A DNA stretch of 64,000 nucleotides from Mucilaginibacter rubeus (GCF_014643835.1 NZ_BMKD01000002.1:496001-560000), one strand, 5' to 3'; shown: positions 27,511 through 37,129, numbered from the stretch's first letter. Numbers and translations: made by a program. Notes: generated by a model not told the origin, from the sequence alone.

Positions 27511-28278
27511 ATGCTACAGTACTTAATTCGTTTGGATGATTTATGCCCGACAAATAACCTCCAAAAATGGCAACGTTTCTTCACCCTGTTTGACAAGTAT
27601 GGCATAAAACCCATAATTGCTGTTATACCGGCAAATAAAGACCCAAAGTTAAAAGCCTGCGGTAATTTCAATCCTTACTACTGGCAGTTGGTGCGCGAAC
27701 TTCAAAATCAAAATTATGTGATAGGCATGCACGGTTTTGATCATTATTACATAAATCACAACTCCGGCTTGCTGAAGATGAATAACCGGTCGGAATTTGC
27801 AGGCTTACCATTGCAAACACAAAAAGAAAAAATAAGAAAAGCAGCCCAAATTTTCAAACGTGAAAATATCAACCCCACTGTTTTTATTGCTCCTGCACAT
27901 ACTTTTGACCGTAATACATTGCTTGCTTTACACGAATACACCAACATTAAAATAATAAGTGACGGCCTGCTTAAGTCACCTTATGTAAGATTTGGCTTTA
28001 ATTGGGTACCTGTTCAACTATCAGAAGTTGAACAAAAAACAAAATACACCTGGACATTCAATTATCATCCCGAAACCTGTTCTGACAAAACGTTTGCTGA
28101 GCTTGAAATTTTCATAGAAAAAAACCATCACCTTTTTGTTTCATTGGATGACCTCGATTTTTCAAATTATACCTGGGCAGATGCCCTTGCCGAAAAATAT
28201 TGCATTTATAAACGATTAGCCCGTGATTATGCTCAAAAAGCAATCGCTTTTTTGGAACGGGTCCCTGCCGGAAACTAA
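27511..28278 (+). CDS. Polysaccharide-deacetylase-like protein (DUF2334 type)
   Basis: The product has 255 residues. It carries an N-terminal LIRLDDLCP (Asp9-Asp10) and a GMHGFDHYYINH His cluster, the arrangement of the DUF2334/NodB-like metal-dependent carbohydrate esterases. IAPAHTFD follows at mid length. No signal peptide is present, so it would act on a cytoplasmic substrate such as a nucleotide- or lipid-linked sugar, which is less usual than periplasmic deacetylation. N-deacetylation of an amino sugar in the repeat unit is a reasonable guess. Its end overlaps only the upstream extension of the next gene, not the start I favour. Confidence 0.7.
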   Translation: MLQYLIRLDDLCPTNNLQKWQRFFTLFDKYGIKPIIAVIPANKDPKLKACGNFNPYYWQLVRELQNQNYVIGMHGFDHYYINHNSGLLKMNNRSEFAGLPLQTQKEKIRKAAQIFKRENINPTVFIAPAHTFDRNTLLALHEYTNIKIISDGLLKSPYVRFGFNWVPVQLSEVEQKTKYTWTFNYHPETCSDKTFAELEIFIEKNHHLFVSLDDLDFSNYTWADALAEKYCIYKRLARDYAQKAIAFLERVPAGN

Positions 28279-28294
28279 CTCTATTAAACCTGAT

Positions 28295-29539
28295 ATGAAA
28301 ATTTCTTTTGCGCCACCTTACATTGACCAGGCTGTTATAAACGAGGTTATGGACACGCTTAATTCTGGCTGGATAACCACCGGGCCCAAAGTAGCCGCAC
28401 TTGAACAGCAAATGAAGCAGCTTACAGCTTCGGATGCAGCTGTTTGCGTAAACTCTTGGACATCAGGAGCTATCCTGATGCTGAAATGGTTCGGCATAAA
28501 GGAAGGCGACGAGGTTATCATACCAGCATACACCTATTGTGCTACCGCCTTAAGTGTAATGCATTGCGGGGCTACGCCGGTGATAGTTGATGTTGATGAC
28601 GACTGCTGCATCTCCACAGAAGCTGTGATTAAAGCAATAACTCCAAAAACAAAAGCAATTATTGCTGTTGACATAGCCGGCTGGCCATGCAACTACGAAG
28701 AATTAAAGGCGATTATCAATAAACCGGAAATTAAAAAATTATTCGTTGCTGAAAGCCCTAAGCAAAAGATTTTAGGCAGGATCCTCTTAATTGCCGATGC
28801 AGCGCACTCAATCGGTGCAACCATAAATGAATTGCCGGCAGCAAAGTATAGTGACGTATCGATATTTTCTTTTCACGCGGTAAAAAACATCACTACAGCC
28901 GAAGGAGGTTGTATCTGCATCAATTTACCTGCCCGCTTTAATTCGGCTGAAGAATACCGGTATTTAAAACTATATACTCTTAACGGCCAAACCAAAGATG
29001 CCTTCACCAAAAGTAATGGCGGCGGCTGGAAATACGATATTCTGTTTATGGGCCTCAAAATCAATATGCCCGACATTTGTGCCGCGATAGGCCTCGGCCA
29101 GCTCAGAAATTATGAGGCCAGCTTGCTCCCTATGCGCAAGCATGTTGCATCCGTATATTGTGACAGGTTCAAATCAATGGACTGGTTTGTTGAACCGCCA
29201 CTAAAAAACGAGCAAAGGGAATCATCCTACCACTTGTTTGCCCTGCGGGTCAAAGGCATATCAGAGACACAGCGTGACCAGATAATTGAAAGTATTATGG
29301 CTGAAGGGATCATGGCCAATGTACATTTTACCCCGCTGCCAATGCTTACTCTTTTTAAAGATCTGGGTTATAAGATCGCTCAGTATCCATCAGCTTATGC
29401 TCTTTACGCAAATGAAATCTCGCTGCCCATTTATCCTCAACTTACCGGCGAGCAGATTGATTTCATAATTACAACCGTCATAAACTCGGTTAACACTGTG
29501 CTGGATGAGTGTAAAGAACTTGCAAAAGTGGAATTATAA
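28295..29539 (+). CDS. DegT/DnrJ/EryC1-family sugar aminotransferase (second copy)
   Basis: The product has 414 residues from the ATG at 28295. An upstream in-frame ATG (28223) would add 24 residues inside the previous gene, and homologues begin at KISFAPPYIDQAVINEV. The PLP features are complete: IADAAHSIG, then FSFHAVKNITTAEGG with Lys197. Residues before the PLP site (VDVDDDCCISTEAV) fit the family. It differs clearly from the first DegT copy, so a second amino sugar is likely. It is followed 9 bases later by the phosphosugar transferase. Confidence 0.92.
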   Translation: MKISFAPPYIDQAVINEVMDTLNSGWITTGPKVAALEQQMKQLTASDAAVCVNSWTSGAILMLKWFGIKEGDEVIIPAYTYCATALSVMHCGATPVIVDVDDDCCISTEAVIKAITPKTKAIIAVDIAGWPCNYEELKAIINKPEIKKLFVAESPKQKILGRILLIADAAHSIGATINELPAAKYSDVSIFSFHAVKNITTAEGGCICINLPARFNSAEEYRYLKLYTLNGQTKDAFTKSNGGGWKYDILFMGLKINMPDICAAIGLGQLRNYEASLLPMRKHVASVYCDRFKSMDWFVEPPLKNEQRESSYHLFALRVKGISETQRDQIIESIMAEGIMANVHFTPLPMLTLFKDLGYKIAQYPSAYALYANEISLPIYPQLTGEQIDFIITTVINSVNTVLDECKELAKVEL

Positions 29540-29548
29540 AATAGAGTT

Positions 29549-30139
29549 ATGATTAAACGGCTTTTTGATATTGTCATATCACTTATAGCACTGATAATGT
29601 TGCTCCCATTGTTTATTTTAATTGCCATAGCTATTAAAATAAATTCGAGGGGAAGCGCATTTTATAAACAAACAAGGGTTGGGAAAGATGGAAATGAGTT
29701 TGAACTGTTCAAATTCCGGACCATGTACATAAACTCGGACAGGGCCGGATTATTAACCATAGGCAGTAAAGATTACCGGATCACCAGTGTTGGTTACTGG
29801 CTCAGGAAATATAAACTTGATGAACTGCCGCAATTACTAAACGTGTTAAAAGGTGACATGAGCTTTGTTGGCCCGCGCCCCGAAGTACGGAAATATGTAA
29901 ACCTGTATACACCTGCTCAACTAAGGGTATTAAGTGTTAAACCGGGAGTAACAGACTGGGCATCCATCAAATATTTTGATGAAAATGATATCCTGGCCGG
30001 CAGCGATGATCCTGAAGATATGTATATCAAGGTAATAGTTCCATCAAAGATCAGCAAGAATCTCGAATACATCGACAATCAGGATCTTTTCATGGATCTG
30101 AAGATAATACTATCTACAATAAAACGAATTTTTCAATAG
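29549..30139 (+). CDS. Undecaprenyl-phosphate phosphosugar transferase (PglC-like)
   Basis: The product has 196 residues, the short monotopic form without the four-helix N-terminus of WcaJ. One re-entrant hydrophobic helix (IVISLIALIMLLPLFILIAI) precedes the core: FYKQTRVGKDGNEFELFKFRTM, LDELPQLLNVLKGDMSFVGPRPE. It moves a phosphosugar from a UDP-sugar to undecaprenyl phosphate, starting the repeat unit. Small enzymes of this class often use UDP-diacetylbacillosamine or UDP-QuiNAc-type donors, which matches the dehydratase, aminotransferases and GNAT in this locus. Confidence 0.93.
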   Translation: MIKRLFDIVISLIALIMLLPLFILIAIAIKINSRGSAFYKQTRVGKDGNEFELFKFRTMYINSDRAGLLTIGSKDYRITSVGYWLRKYKLDELPQLLNVLKGDMSFVGPRPEVRKYVNLYTPAQLRVLSVKPGVTDWASIKYFDENDILAGSDDPEDMYIKVIVPSKISKNLEYIDNQDLFMDLKIILSTIKRIFQ

Positions 30140-30151
30140 TTCCACTTTATT

Positions 30152-31381
30152 ATGCTGCTTAAAAAGTGCCTCTTTTATGGTTTAATGCTCTTCTATCTGT
30201 ACACACTTGCTTTTAACATTTTCATGACAGATACTTTGAGGATTCCTGCGCCTGTAATTTTTTGCATGCTGCTATTCTTTGTGCAAAAACCTTTGCTGGA
30301 TTTCGGCTATACCAAGGAGTTAATAATTTTTTTAATCGGCGTTTTTTTATATCAGGTAGTAGGGATGAACAATTATGTTACCTTTTTTGCCATTCTCCTT
30401 ACTATAATACCATGTTCGTTATACTTCAACTATTTTGTTGGTGCAAATAAATCGCGCTATTACGCTTCAATATTAATGTTTTTCTTTCTGCTCATGTGCT
30501 CTATGATCATTATGGTACTTGATCACAGCATGGCAGGCACCATTGATCCGATCAGGAGCATGCTATTGGGCGAGCCGGTTAAACAAAGTCCAGCCGGCCT
30601 GGCAGTAACGCAATTCAACTTCGGGTACCAGGTTGTAGCCATTACCACGTTTGCCTTTATTGCATCATGCACTACCGGGCAATATCTTATAGTAAGAGCA
30701 TTGGTTTTAGCGGCCTGCATTGTTTGCATTTACCTTGGCATGAACAGGTCGGCATTTATAAGCTTTGGAGCCGGTGTAACGCTCTTCCTGTTTATTTACT
30801 ATCGCTATAGAGCCGTTTTCCTGGTTGCAGCTACAGTGATCATATGTTTTGGGTTGTACACTTATGTATTAAAAGATAACACTGATGACAAAAACAACAT
30901 CCTGTCAAAAAATCAGGCTAAAGAGGCAAATGATTTTAACAGGGCCGACATGGCTGCCGAAAACCTTAAAATATTTGCTGACTATCCTTTCGGACTTATA
31001 TTTTATGGTAAAACCTGGAACGACGTAACTTACCGGAACCCCTTGTTCACTTTCGGATTATCATCGCACAATGCCTACCTGATGTTTATTACCCTGCTTG
31101 GCCCGTTTTTGGGGCTGGGGTTACTATGGGCCATATATTACAAAACTGTCCGACTGTTTTGGCAAACTATAAAAAACGTAAAGCATAAAGGGAGTGCAAT
31201 TTATGTAGCTATATTTTTCACTTTTATAGCAATTTCATTAAACGCGCTGTCACATAACGGGTGGCTGATGAGCGTGGACGGCCCTACTATATTTATTTAT
31301 TTCGCCGTATTACACTACAACAGGTTAAAAGACCCTGTAAAACAAACCGAACCAGTGCAGGAAGAATTAGCTGTCGCTTAA
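30152..31381 (+). CDS. Wzy-like O-antigen/EPS polymerase
   Basis: The product has 409 residues with about ten membrane helices and one larger outside loop (around 245-300, rich in charged residues: DNTDDKNNILSKNQAKEAND). This topology, the lack of other motifs and the place between the phosphosugar transferase and a GT4 gene point to the O-antigen ligase/polymerase superfamily. SSHNAYLMFITLLGP is like the conserved H-N-x-Y stretch near the C-terminal half of WaaL/Wzy proteins. It is expected to join lipid-linked repeat units in the periplasm. Confidence 0.8.
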   Translation: MLLKKCLFYGLMLFYLYTLAFNIFMTDTLRIPAPVIFCMLLFFVQKPLLDFGYTKELIIFLIGVFLYQVVGMNNYVTFFAILLTIIPCSLYFNYFVGANKSRYYASILMFFFLLMCSMIIMVLDHSMAGTIDPIRSMLLGEPVKQSPAGLAVTQFNFGYQVVAITTFAFIASCTTGQYLIVRALVLAACIVCIYLGMNRSAFISFGAGVTLFLFIYYRYRAVFLVAATVIICFGLYTYVLKDNTDDKNNILSKNQAKEANDFNRADMAAENLKIFADYPFGLIFYGKTWNDVTYRNPLFTFGLSSHNAYLMFITLLGPFLGLGLLWAIYYKTVRLFWQTIKNVKHKGSAIYVAIFFTFIAISLNALSHNGWLMSVDGPTIFIYFAVLHYNRLKDPVKQTEPVQEELAVA

Positions 31382-31406
31382 AACTTGATCCAGATTTTTA
31401 TTTATA

Positions 31407-32468
31407 ATGAGAAAAAAGATTTTCCTTGTTCTTGGCTCGCTTGGCACAGGTGGTTCTGAGCGTGTTTACTGGCTGTTATCGCAATATTTCAACAAACCCG
31501 ATTATGAGGTAGTTGTAGTATTGCTTAATGGAGACGAGTGCAGTTTCTCAACAGAAATAGCAGGTATCAGATTTTTAAACCTGAAAACAATAAAGGCTTC
31601 ACGCTCATTTTTTAAACTTCGCAAACTGCTGAAAGATGAAAAACCATACGCTGTTTTTTCAACTACCGATCATATTAATATCCTGGTAGCCTTTGTTTCA
31701 ATGTTTGTTAAAGTGCCTAATTTAATAGCCAGGGCATCTAACAATCCGCAGCAAATGGCACAGTTTTATGGGTTTAAATCCCGTTTTTACAATTACTTTT
31801 CCAGGTTTTTGTTTGTACGCTTTAACTCAATAGTTTGCCAGTCGGAAGAAATGAAGCAATCCATTGCCCGGTTTTATAACATCAACCTAAACAAGCTTAT
31901 AGTTATTCATAACCCGGTTATTATAACGAATGCAATAAAACCTCAAAACCAAATTTCGGGACTAAAGAGGCTTATTGCAGTTAACCGGCTCATCAAAGAG
32001 AAAGGATTATTTCGCTTGCTTGAGGTTATGAAAGCACTGCCTCAAAACTATGTTCTAACTATAGCCGGCAAGGGCCCGCTGATGGATACCTTAAAAGCAG
32101 AGGTACAAAATATCGGCCTCAACGAACGCGTGAAGTTCATCGGCGAAATTAAAAATGTTGCCGATGTTATTTCTAAGCATGACTTACTGGTTTTAAGCTC
32201 ATTTACCGAAGGCTTCCCTAATGTAGTGCTCGAAGCACTGTCGGTAGGCGTTCCGGTAGTTACATTCAGAGTTGGCGGTGTTAACGAACTGATAAGGGAA
32301 GGCTTTAACGGTTTTATAGCCGAACAAAATGATCTTTGCACACTACGCCATCAAATTATCAGGGCATGCAATCAAACCTGGCAGCATCCTAATATCAAAG
32401 CCGATATCGTTGATCGCTTTAGTCTCGAGAAAATAGGCATGGAATATGAAACCCTGCTTGCTAATTAA
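31407..32468 (+). CDS. Glycosyltransferase family 4
   Basis: The product has 353 residues with a GT-B fold. The opening FLVLGSLGTGGSERVYWLLSQ and the C-terminal donor-site segment SSFTEGFPNVVLEALSVGVP (EX7E) define GT4. IAVNRLIKEKGLFRLLEV is the start of the C-terminal domain. It is the second of four GT4 enzymes in the locus. Donor and acceptor are unknown. Confidence 0.92.
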   Translation: MRKKIFLVLGSLGTGGSERVYWLLSQYFNKPDYEVVVVLLNGDECSFSTEIAGIRFLNLKTIKASRSFFKLRKLLKDEKPYAVFSTTDHINILVAFVSMFVKVPNLIARASNNPQQMAQFYGFKSRFYNYFSRFLFVRFNSIVCQSEEMKQSIARFYNINLNKLIVIHNPVIITNAIKPQNQISGLKRLIAVNRLIKEKGLFRLLEVMKALPQNYVLTIAGKGPLMDTLKAEVQNIGLNERVKFIGEIKNVADVISKHDLLVLSSFTEGFPNVVLEALSVGVPVVTFRVGGVNELIREGFNGFIAEQNDLCTLRHQIIRACNQTWQHPNIKADIVDRFSLEKIGMEYETLLAN

Positions 32469-32498
32469 ACAAAACTATTAACCCCTTAGCGTTTTTTT

Positions 32499-34340
32499 AT
32501 GTGCGGCATTTACGGATCAACAGTGAGATATGACGATAACATCATATTTCAAAAACTGGCAAGGGCCGATTTCAGGGGGCCCGATTATTCTGGCTTTGAA
32601 CACAATGGTCCGGTTACCCTGGGCCATAACCGGCTGGCTATTGTTGATCTGGACCACCGGTCAGATCAGCCCTTAACTTACAATCACCTTAAAGTTGTAT
32701 TTAATGGCGAAATCTACAACTATAAAACCTTAAAGGTAAAGCTCACAGCCCTGGGTTACAGATTCCTGACCGATTCCGATACAGAGGTTATTACAGCCGC
32801 CTATCTTGAATACGGCGAAAACTGTGTCAACCATTTCAACGGGATGTTTGCCTTTGTAATTTTTGACACCCGTACGCTCCAGCTTTTTGGCGCCCGCGAC
32901 AGGCTTGGCAAAAAGCCGTTTTATTATACCCAAAATGGTTTAGATTTTGAATTTGCCAGCCAGCCATCGCAAATATGTATAGGCCGGAATGTAACTATCA
33001 ATGAACAGGCTATTAACGAATATTTTGTATGGGGATACGTTCCCGAACCCAAATCGGCCTGGAACGAAATCCAAAAGCTTGAGGCCGGGCATTCATTTTG
33101 TTTTGATTGCAACACCGGCAGTTTCAGAAAAAGAAAATACTGGGAACTGGACTTAAACCATGCCGAACGCTATGAAGGAGCATATCAGCAAGCACAGGCC
33201 GATTTAACCCGGCTGATTACCAACGCTGTTGATATACGCATGCATGCCGATGTGCCCCTTGGAGTATACCTTTCAGGCGGTATCGACTCATCACTTGTTG
33301 CGGCTATAGCTTCAAAAAACTATGATAATGTAAAAACCTTTTGCATAAAATTCAGAGAAAAAGGTTTTGATGAAAGCGTTTTTGCACAAAAAATTGCCGA
33401 TCATTTAAAAACAGATCATCATACAATTGAATGTAATAAAGAAGAAGGCATTGAACTAATTGAGAGTTTCGGCCGCTATTATGATGAGCCTTTTGCCGAT
33501 TCAAGCGCCATCCCATCCCTGCTGTTAAGTAAACACACCAAAAAACACGTTACCGTGGTTTTAAGCGGTGATGGCGGCGACGAAAGCTTTTTAGGATACA
33601 GCCGTTATAAATGGTTTAATATGGTTAACCAGCTGTTTAAATGCCCGCTGGCGCTGCGTAAAAAAATAGCCGATCTAATTAGCATCTCCCCTAACTATCG
33701 TCATAAACTAATTGCAATGGGGATCTGCAATCCGGAGGTCAAATCACTTTACGGGCTTATGCTGGGCGGCCTGGAATACTCCTGGCTCGAAAATCCTAAC
33801 ATTGGCCTGCAGGTTCCCTTCATGGATATCTGGTCGTCAAAATCAACAAGCATGCTTCAAAAGCTGTCGGCATTTGATACCAAGACCTATTTAAACGGTG
33901 ATATAAATACTAAGGTTGACAGGGGCACAATGGCCTTTTCGTTAGAAGCAAGGGCGCCGCTTATGGATTACCGGGTAATTGCATTTGCGCAAACCTTGCC
34001 CGACAGCTATAAATTTAAATACGGCATTCAAAAAAGGATTTTGAAAGATATACTATACCAATATGCGCCGGCGCAACTGTTTGACAGGCCAAAATCCGGC
34101 TTTACAATGCCGCTAAGCCATTGGTTTAAAAACGAACTGAGAGATCACGTGATGGATCATCTTTCAATCAGCGAGCTAAAGAACATCCCCGGTATTAACG
34201 TACAAAAATCATTTGCTATGATAAACGATCACATGAGCGGCAAATGGAACAGGGCAACCCAGATCTGGAAACTGCTTGTGTATACACAATGGCTTAAAGA
34301 TCAGCGTTCAAAAGCAATTTCAACATACCAGGTAGCTTAA
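32499..34340 (+). CDS. AsnB-like glutamine-dependent amidotransferase
   Basis: The product has 613 residues, the standard length of asparagine synthetase B. Cys2 (MCGIYGS) is the glutaminase nucleophile. The synthase part shows the PP-loop VYLSGGIDSSLVAAIAS and VVLSGDGGDESFLGYSRYKW. Such genes inside O-antigen and capsule loci often do not make asparagine but amidate sugar carboxylates (WbpS/WbmI-like) to give uronamides. With a nucleotide-sugar dehydrogenase and a glucuronate epimerase in the same locus, that role is more likely here. It remains an inference, as sequence alone does not separate the two activities. Confidence 0.88.
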   Translation: MCGIYGSTVRYDDNIIFQKLARADFRGPDYSGFEHNGPVTLGHNRLAIVDLDHRSDQPLTYNHLKVVFNGEIYNYKTLKVKLTALGYRFLTDSDTEVITAAYLEYGENCVNHFNGMFAFVIFDTRTLQLFGARDRLGKKPFYYTQNGLDFEFASQPSQICIGRNVTINEQAINEYFVWGYVPEPKSAWNEIQKLEAGHSFCFDCNTGSFRKRKYWELDLNHAERYEGAYQQAQADLTRLITNAVDIRMHADVPLGVYLSGGIDSSLVAAIASKNYDNVKTFCIKFREKGFDESVFAQKIADHLKTDHHTIECNKEEGIELIESFGRYYDEPFADSSAIPSLLLSKHTKKHVTVVLSGDGGDESFLGYSRYKWFNMVNQLFKCPLALRKKIADLISISPNYRHKLIAMGICNPEVKSLYGLMLGGLEYSWLENPNIGLQVPFMDIWSSKSTSMLQKLSAFDTKTYLNGDINTKVDRGTMAFSLEARAPLMDYRVIAFAQTLPDSYKFKYGIQKRILKDILYQYAPAQLFDRPKSGFTMPLSHWFKNELRDHVMDHLSISELKNIPGINVQKSFAMINDHMSGKWNRATQIWKLLVYTQWLKDQRSKAISTYQVA

Positions 34341-34354
34341 AACATTCTAACCTT

Positions 34355-35086
34355 ATGATCCAGATTAACAACAGGGCTATGCGTATAGTACCATACACAG
34401 TTGTGTGGTTTGCCGCTAAGCCCAATTTATGGGGTTGCCTGTTAAAATACTATAAACAAAGTAAAAGCAGCGAAACTGTTCCGGGATATCGTAAAGAGGA
34501 TTTTTTTACAAAAATAATTGATATAACCGTACCTGTACCTGCTATTGAAGCCAATTTTGACAAAAACACAACATACGAAATACGCAGGGCCCTTAAAGAT
34601 GGCGTATCAACCGTGATGGGTACCGGCATTAAACCCTTTATTGACTTTTACAATGCATTTGCAGTTACCAAGGGCCTAAAAAAAATCAATAAAGAATTTT
34701 ATAAATACAAACCGCACCTGTTTATCTCCAAAGCGGTTTACCAGGACCAGGATATTGTTATGCACGCTTACATCCGCGATCATTCATCGCAAAGAGTAAG
34801 ATTATTGCATTCGGCTTCCCTGTTCAGAAATGAAAATGACAGCCAGTTAAGAGCTGTCACAGGCCGGGCAAACCGCTTGCTGCATTTTGAAGATATCCGC
34901 TTTTTTAAACAGCTTGGGTTTAAAATATATGATTTGGGCGGCTATGCTTACAATACATCGGATGCCGAACTTTTAAAGATCAACAAATTCAAAGATAGTT
35001 TTGGTGGAAGCCTGCTGCAGGAAACCGATTATCTGCCTATATCACTAACGCTCCTGTCATTTTTAAAAAAAACATTTCGATTATGA
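34355..35086 (+). CDS. FemAB/GNAT-like acyltransferase
   Basis: The product has 243 residues and no membrane segment or signal. The C-terminal half carries the FemAB-type GNAT pattern: LRAVTGRANRLLHFEDIRFFKQLG, then IYDLGGYA and a closing FKDSFGG. The N-terminal half is weakly conserved (TTYEIRRALKDGV). Such proteins in polysaccharide loci (BcsL/CelD-like) move acyl or amino-acyl groups to amino sugars. A second FemAB-like gene lies at 42463. Its stop overlaps the next start as ATGA, so this protein and the GINT1-like one are probably made together. Confidence 0.65.
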   Translation: MIQINNRAMRIVPYTVVWFAAKPNLWGCLLKYYKQSKSSETVPGYRKEDFFTKIIDITVPVPAIEANFDKNTTYEIRRALKDGVSTVMGTGIKPFIDFYNAFAVTKGLKKINKEFYKYKPHLFISKAVYQDQDIVMHAYIRDHSSQRVRLLHSASLFRNENDSQLRAVTGRANRLLHFEDIRFFKQLGFKIYDLGGYAYNTSDAELLKINKFKDSFGGSLLQETDYLPISLTLLSFLKKTFRL

Positions 35087-36000
35087 AAGACCTTATCTCC
35101 TCATTCATTTCATTTATTCACAGAGTGTTTAGTTATGACAAATGGAATATAGGTTATATATCACAATCTCCAGAAAACCTTATCCACACTCAGCAGCTAA
35201 ACGGAAAAATCAATTGGTTATCAGAAGATAAGGCGGATTATACGGCCGATCCTTTTACTGCAAATATCAACGGCCGTTTACATCTCTATTATGAAGAGCT
35301 TAATTTTTGGAAGGGAAAAGGCGAAATCATGATGACGGATAACATGCATTTCAAAAATAAGAAAAAAGTAAATGGCATCATGGAAGACGAAATACACCTC
35401 TCTTATCCTCACATGTTCACTGATAGTAACCGGCTATACTGTATTCCGGAAACAGGCAGAGCTAAACAGGTGGCTCTTTATCAAATTGATATGAACAACC
35501 CTTATAAGTTTGAAAAGATTAGGGTATTGCTGGAAGGCCAGGCATTTGTTGACAGTTCTATTATCCATTATAACAACAAATATTGGCTCTTTACAAGTGT
35601 TTCGGGTGAACAGGGTGTACTGTACTTATTTTATGCCGACACACTCGACGCTCCATTTAAGGCACATAAACAAAACCCGATAAATGTGGCGTCAAACGTG
35701 AGCCGGTCGGCAGGGAGGCTATTTGTAGTTGGGCAAAAACTTTATATGCCCAGCCAAAACCCTAAAAGGTGTTATGGAGGCTCGGTAATGATCAATGAAA
35801 TAACCACTATAACCGAAACAGATTTTCAATACCATACTGCTTTTGAACTACTTCCCCAGGCACCTTATGACGAAGGGTTGCATACTATAAATTTTGAAGA
35901 TGGATTGTTGATTGTTGATGGAAAACGCAAAGTATTGAGTGCAATGGGCCCCTTTAAAAAAGTGATCAGGAAACTGAAGACCCTTAATAACGCTAACTAA
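35083..36000 (+). CDS. GINT1-N-like beta-propeller protein of polysaccharide loci
   Basis: The product has 305 residues. The pattern ADYTADPFTANINGRLHLYYEE, then HLSYPHMF and CIPETGRAKQVALYQ, HYNNKYWLFTS, SRSAGRLF matches proteins annotated as the N-terminal domain of glucosamine inositolphosphorylceramide transferase 1. The repeated strand pattern suggests a five-bladed GH43-like propeller. No glycoside-hydrolase catalytic set can be assigned with confidence. Bacterial copies occur in EPS and O-antigen clusters with unknown role, possibly transfer or formylation. It overlaps the FemAB-like gene by 4 bases upstream and the GT4 gene by 1 base downstream (TAATG). Confidence 0.65.
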   Translation: MKDLISSFISFIHRVFSYDKWNIGYISQSPENLIHTQQLNGKINWLSEDKADYTADPFTANINGRLHLYYEELNFWKGKGEIMMTDNMHFKNKKKVNGIMEDEIHLSYPHMFTDSNRLYCIPETGRAKQVALYQIDMNNPYKFEKIRVLLEGQAFVDSSIIHYNNKYWLFTSVSGEQGVLYLFYADTLDAPFKAHKQNPINVASNVSRSAGRLFVVGQKLYMPSQNPKRCYGGSVMINEITTITETDFQYHTAFELLPQAPYDEGLHTINFEDGLLIVDGKRKVLSAMGPFKKVIRKLKTLNNAN

Positions 36001-37070
36001 TGCCCAAGATGAAGCCTAAATTACTTTTTGTTTCAATTACCAACAAGGCAAACGGCGCCGAGAACATACTGCTACAAGCCGCCCGTGCGAGTAACGCTTC
36101 TCTGCTATTTTTAAAGAAAGTTGAAAGCGGCGGGTTAAATATTCCCATCGATCAACAAGTGGAATATGTGAGCAACGGAAGCATATTAAGTGGCTTTTCA
36201 AGGTTAATAAAAAGCTTAAGCCCTTACCGCACAGATCATATTATTTTTAGTACACATCCTTACTTAAATGCTTTCCTGGGTTTTTTAAAGCGCATTGGAT
36301 ATTTAAAATCAAAACTCATAGTAAGGGAATGCTCTTCTGTTTTAACCCGGTACAGCGGTTTAAAAAAATTGAGTTACCAGATAGCATATTGGCTTGGCTA
36401 CCCCGGGGTAAATTTGGTTGTATGCCAAACCAACAGCATGCGGGATAGCTTTGTACAGCATCTCCCATACATCGACAAGCGAAGGGTTATCATTCAGAAA
36501 AACCCGATCGATATTGAACAAAACCTAATAAAGGCCGAAGAAGCACTGCCCGCTGCCGATGCCACTGCTGAATTTATTTGCGCAGCCGGGCGGCTGATTC
36601 CTGAAAAGGGTTTTGATATACTAATTATCGCTTTTGATGAAATTAAAGCTTCCCAGCCCCATTTGCAGCTCCTGATATTTGGCGAAGGCCCCGAGCAAGC
36701 TTCGCTTCAGAAACTGATCAGTGAATTAAAATTGGAAGGCCGGGTAGTATTAAAAGGGTGGGTCGCAAACCCAATGCCTTATTTTAAGCATGCAAAAGCC
36801 TGCGTTATATCATCAATAAAAGAGGGCTTTCCGAACGTATTGTTGCAAATGATGATCCTGAACCCTGTTGTAATCAGCACCAATTGCGCGGGAGGTATCG
36901 ATGAGATCCCGGGCATTTACCTGGCTGAAGCCGATAATGTAAACTCGTTAACAACAACGGTAAACACCGCCCTCAGCACTAATAGCAATCATAAAGACCT
37001 TATAATGCAATACGTAGAAGACCGCACCCCCGAAATATTCATCAAGTCGATACTGAATGCACTGGTATAA
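36000..37070 (+). CDS. Glycosyltransferase family 4
   Basis: The product has 356 residues. It starts one base inside the previous stop (TAATG). The N-terminus is a weak GT4 opening (LLFVSITNKANGAENILLQAA), and the C-terminal half is clear: CAAGRLIPEKGFDILIIAFDE and SSIKEGFPNVLLQMMILNP. In the last motif the usual final Glu of EX7E is Gln (E-G-F-P-N-V-L-L-Q), a change seen in some GT4 members but worth noting. It is the last gene of the tight block 20975-37070. Confidence 0.88.
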   Translation: MPKMKPKLLFVSITNKANGAENILLQAARASNASLLFLKKVESGGLNIPIDQQVEYVSNGSILSGFSRLIKSLSPYRTDHIIFSTHPYLNAFLGFLKRIGYLKSKLIVRECSSVLTRYSGLKKLSYQIAYWLGYPGVNLVVCQTNSMRDSFVQHLPYIDKRRVIIQKNPIDIEQNLIKAEEALPAADATAEFICAAGRLIPEKGFDILIIAFDEIKASQPHLQLLIFGEGPEQASLQKLISELKLEGRVVLKGWVANPMPYFKHAKACVISSIKEGFPNVLLQMMILNPVVISTNCAGGIDEIPGIYLAEADNVNSLTTTVNTALSTNSNHKDLIMQYVEDRTPEIFIKSILNALV

Positions 37071-37129
37071 ACAGCCCCTGACTTATACATAGTAGCGCAA
37101 CAACTTTAACTAACTAAAATAAAATTTTT

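Noticed and set aside
32499-34340. AsnB-like gene as a duplicate of glmS, because both begin MCGI
   Set aside because: Only the glutaminase start is shared; the C-terminal parts are a PP-loop synthase and SIS domains respectively.
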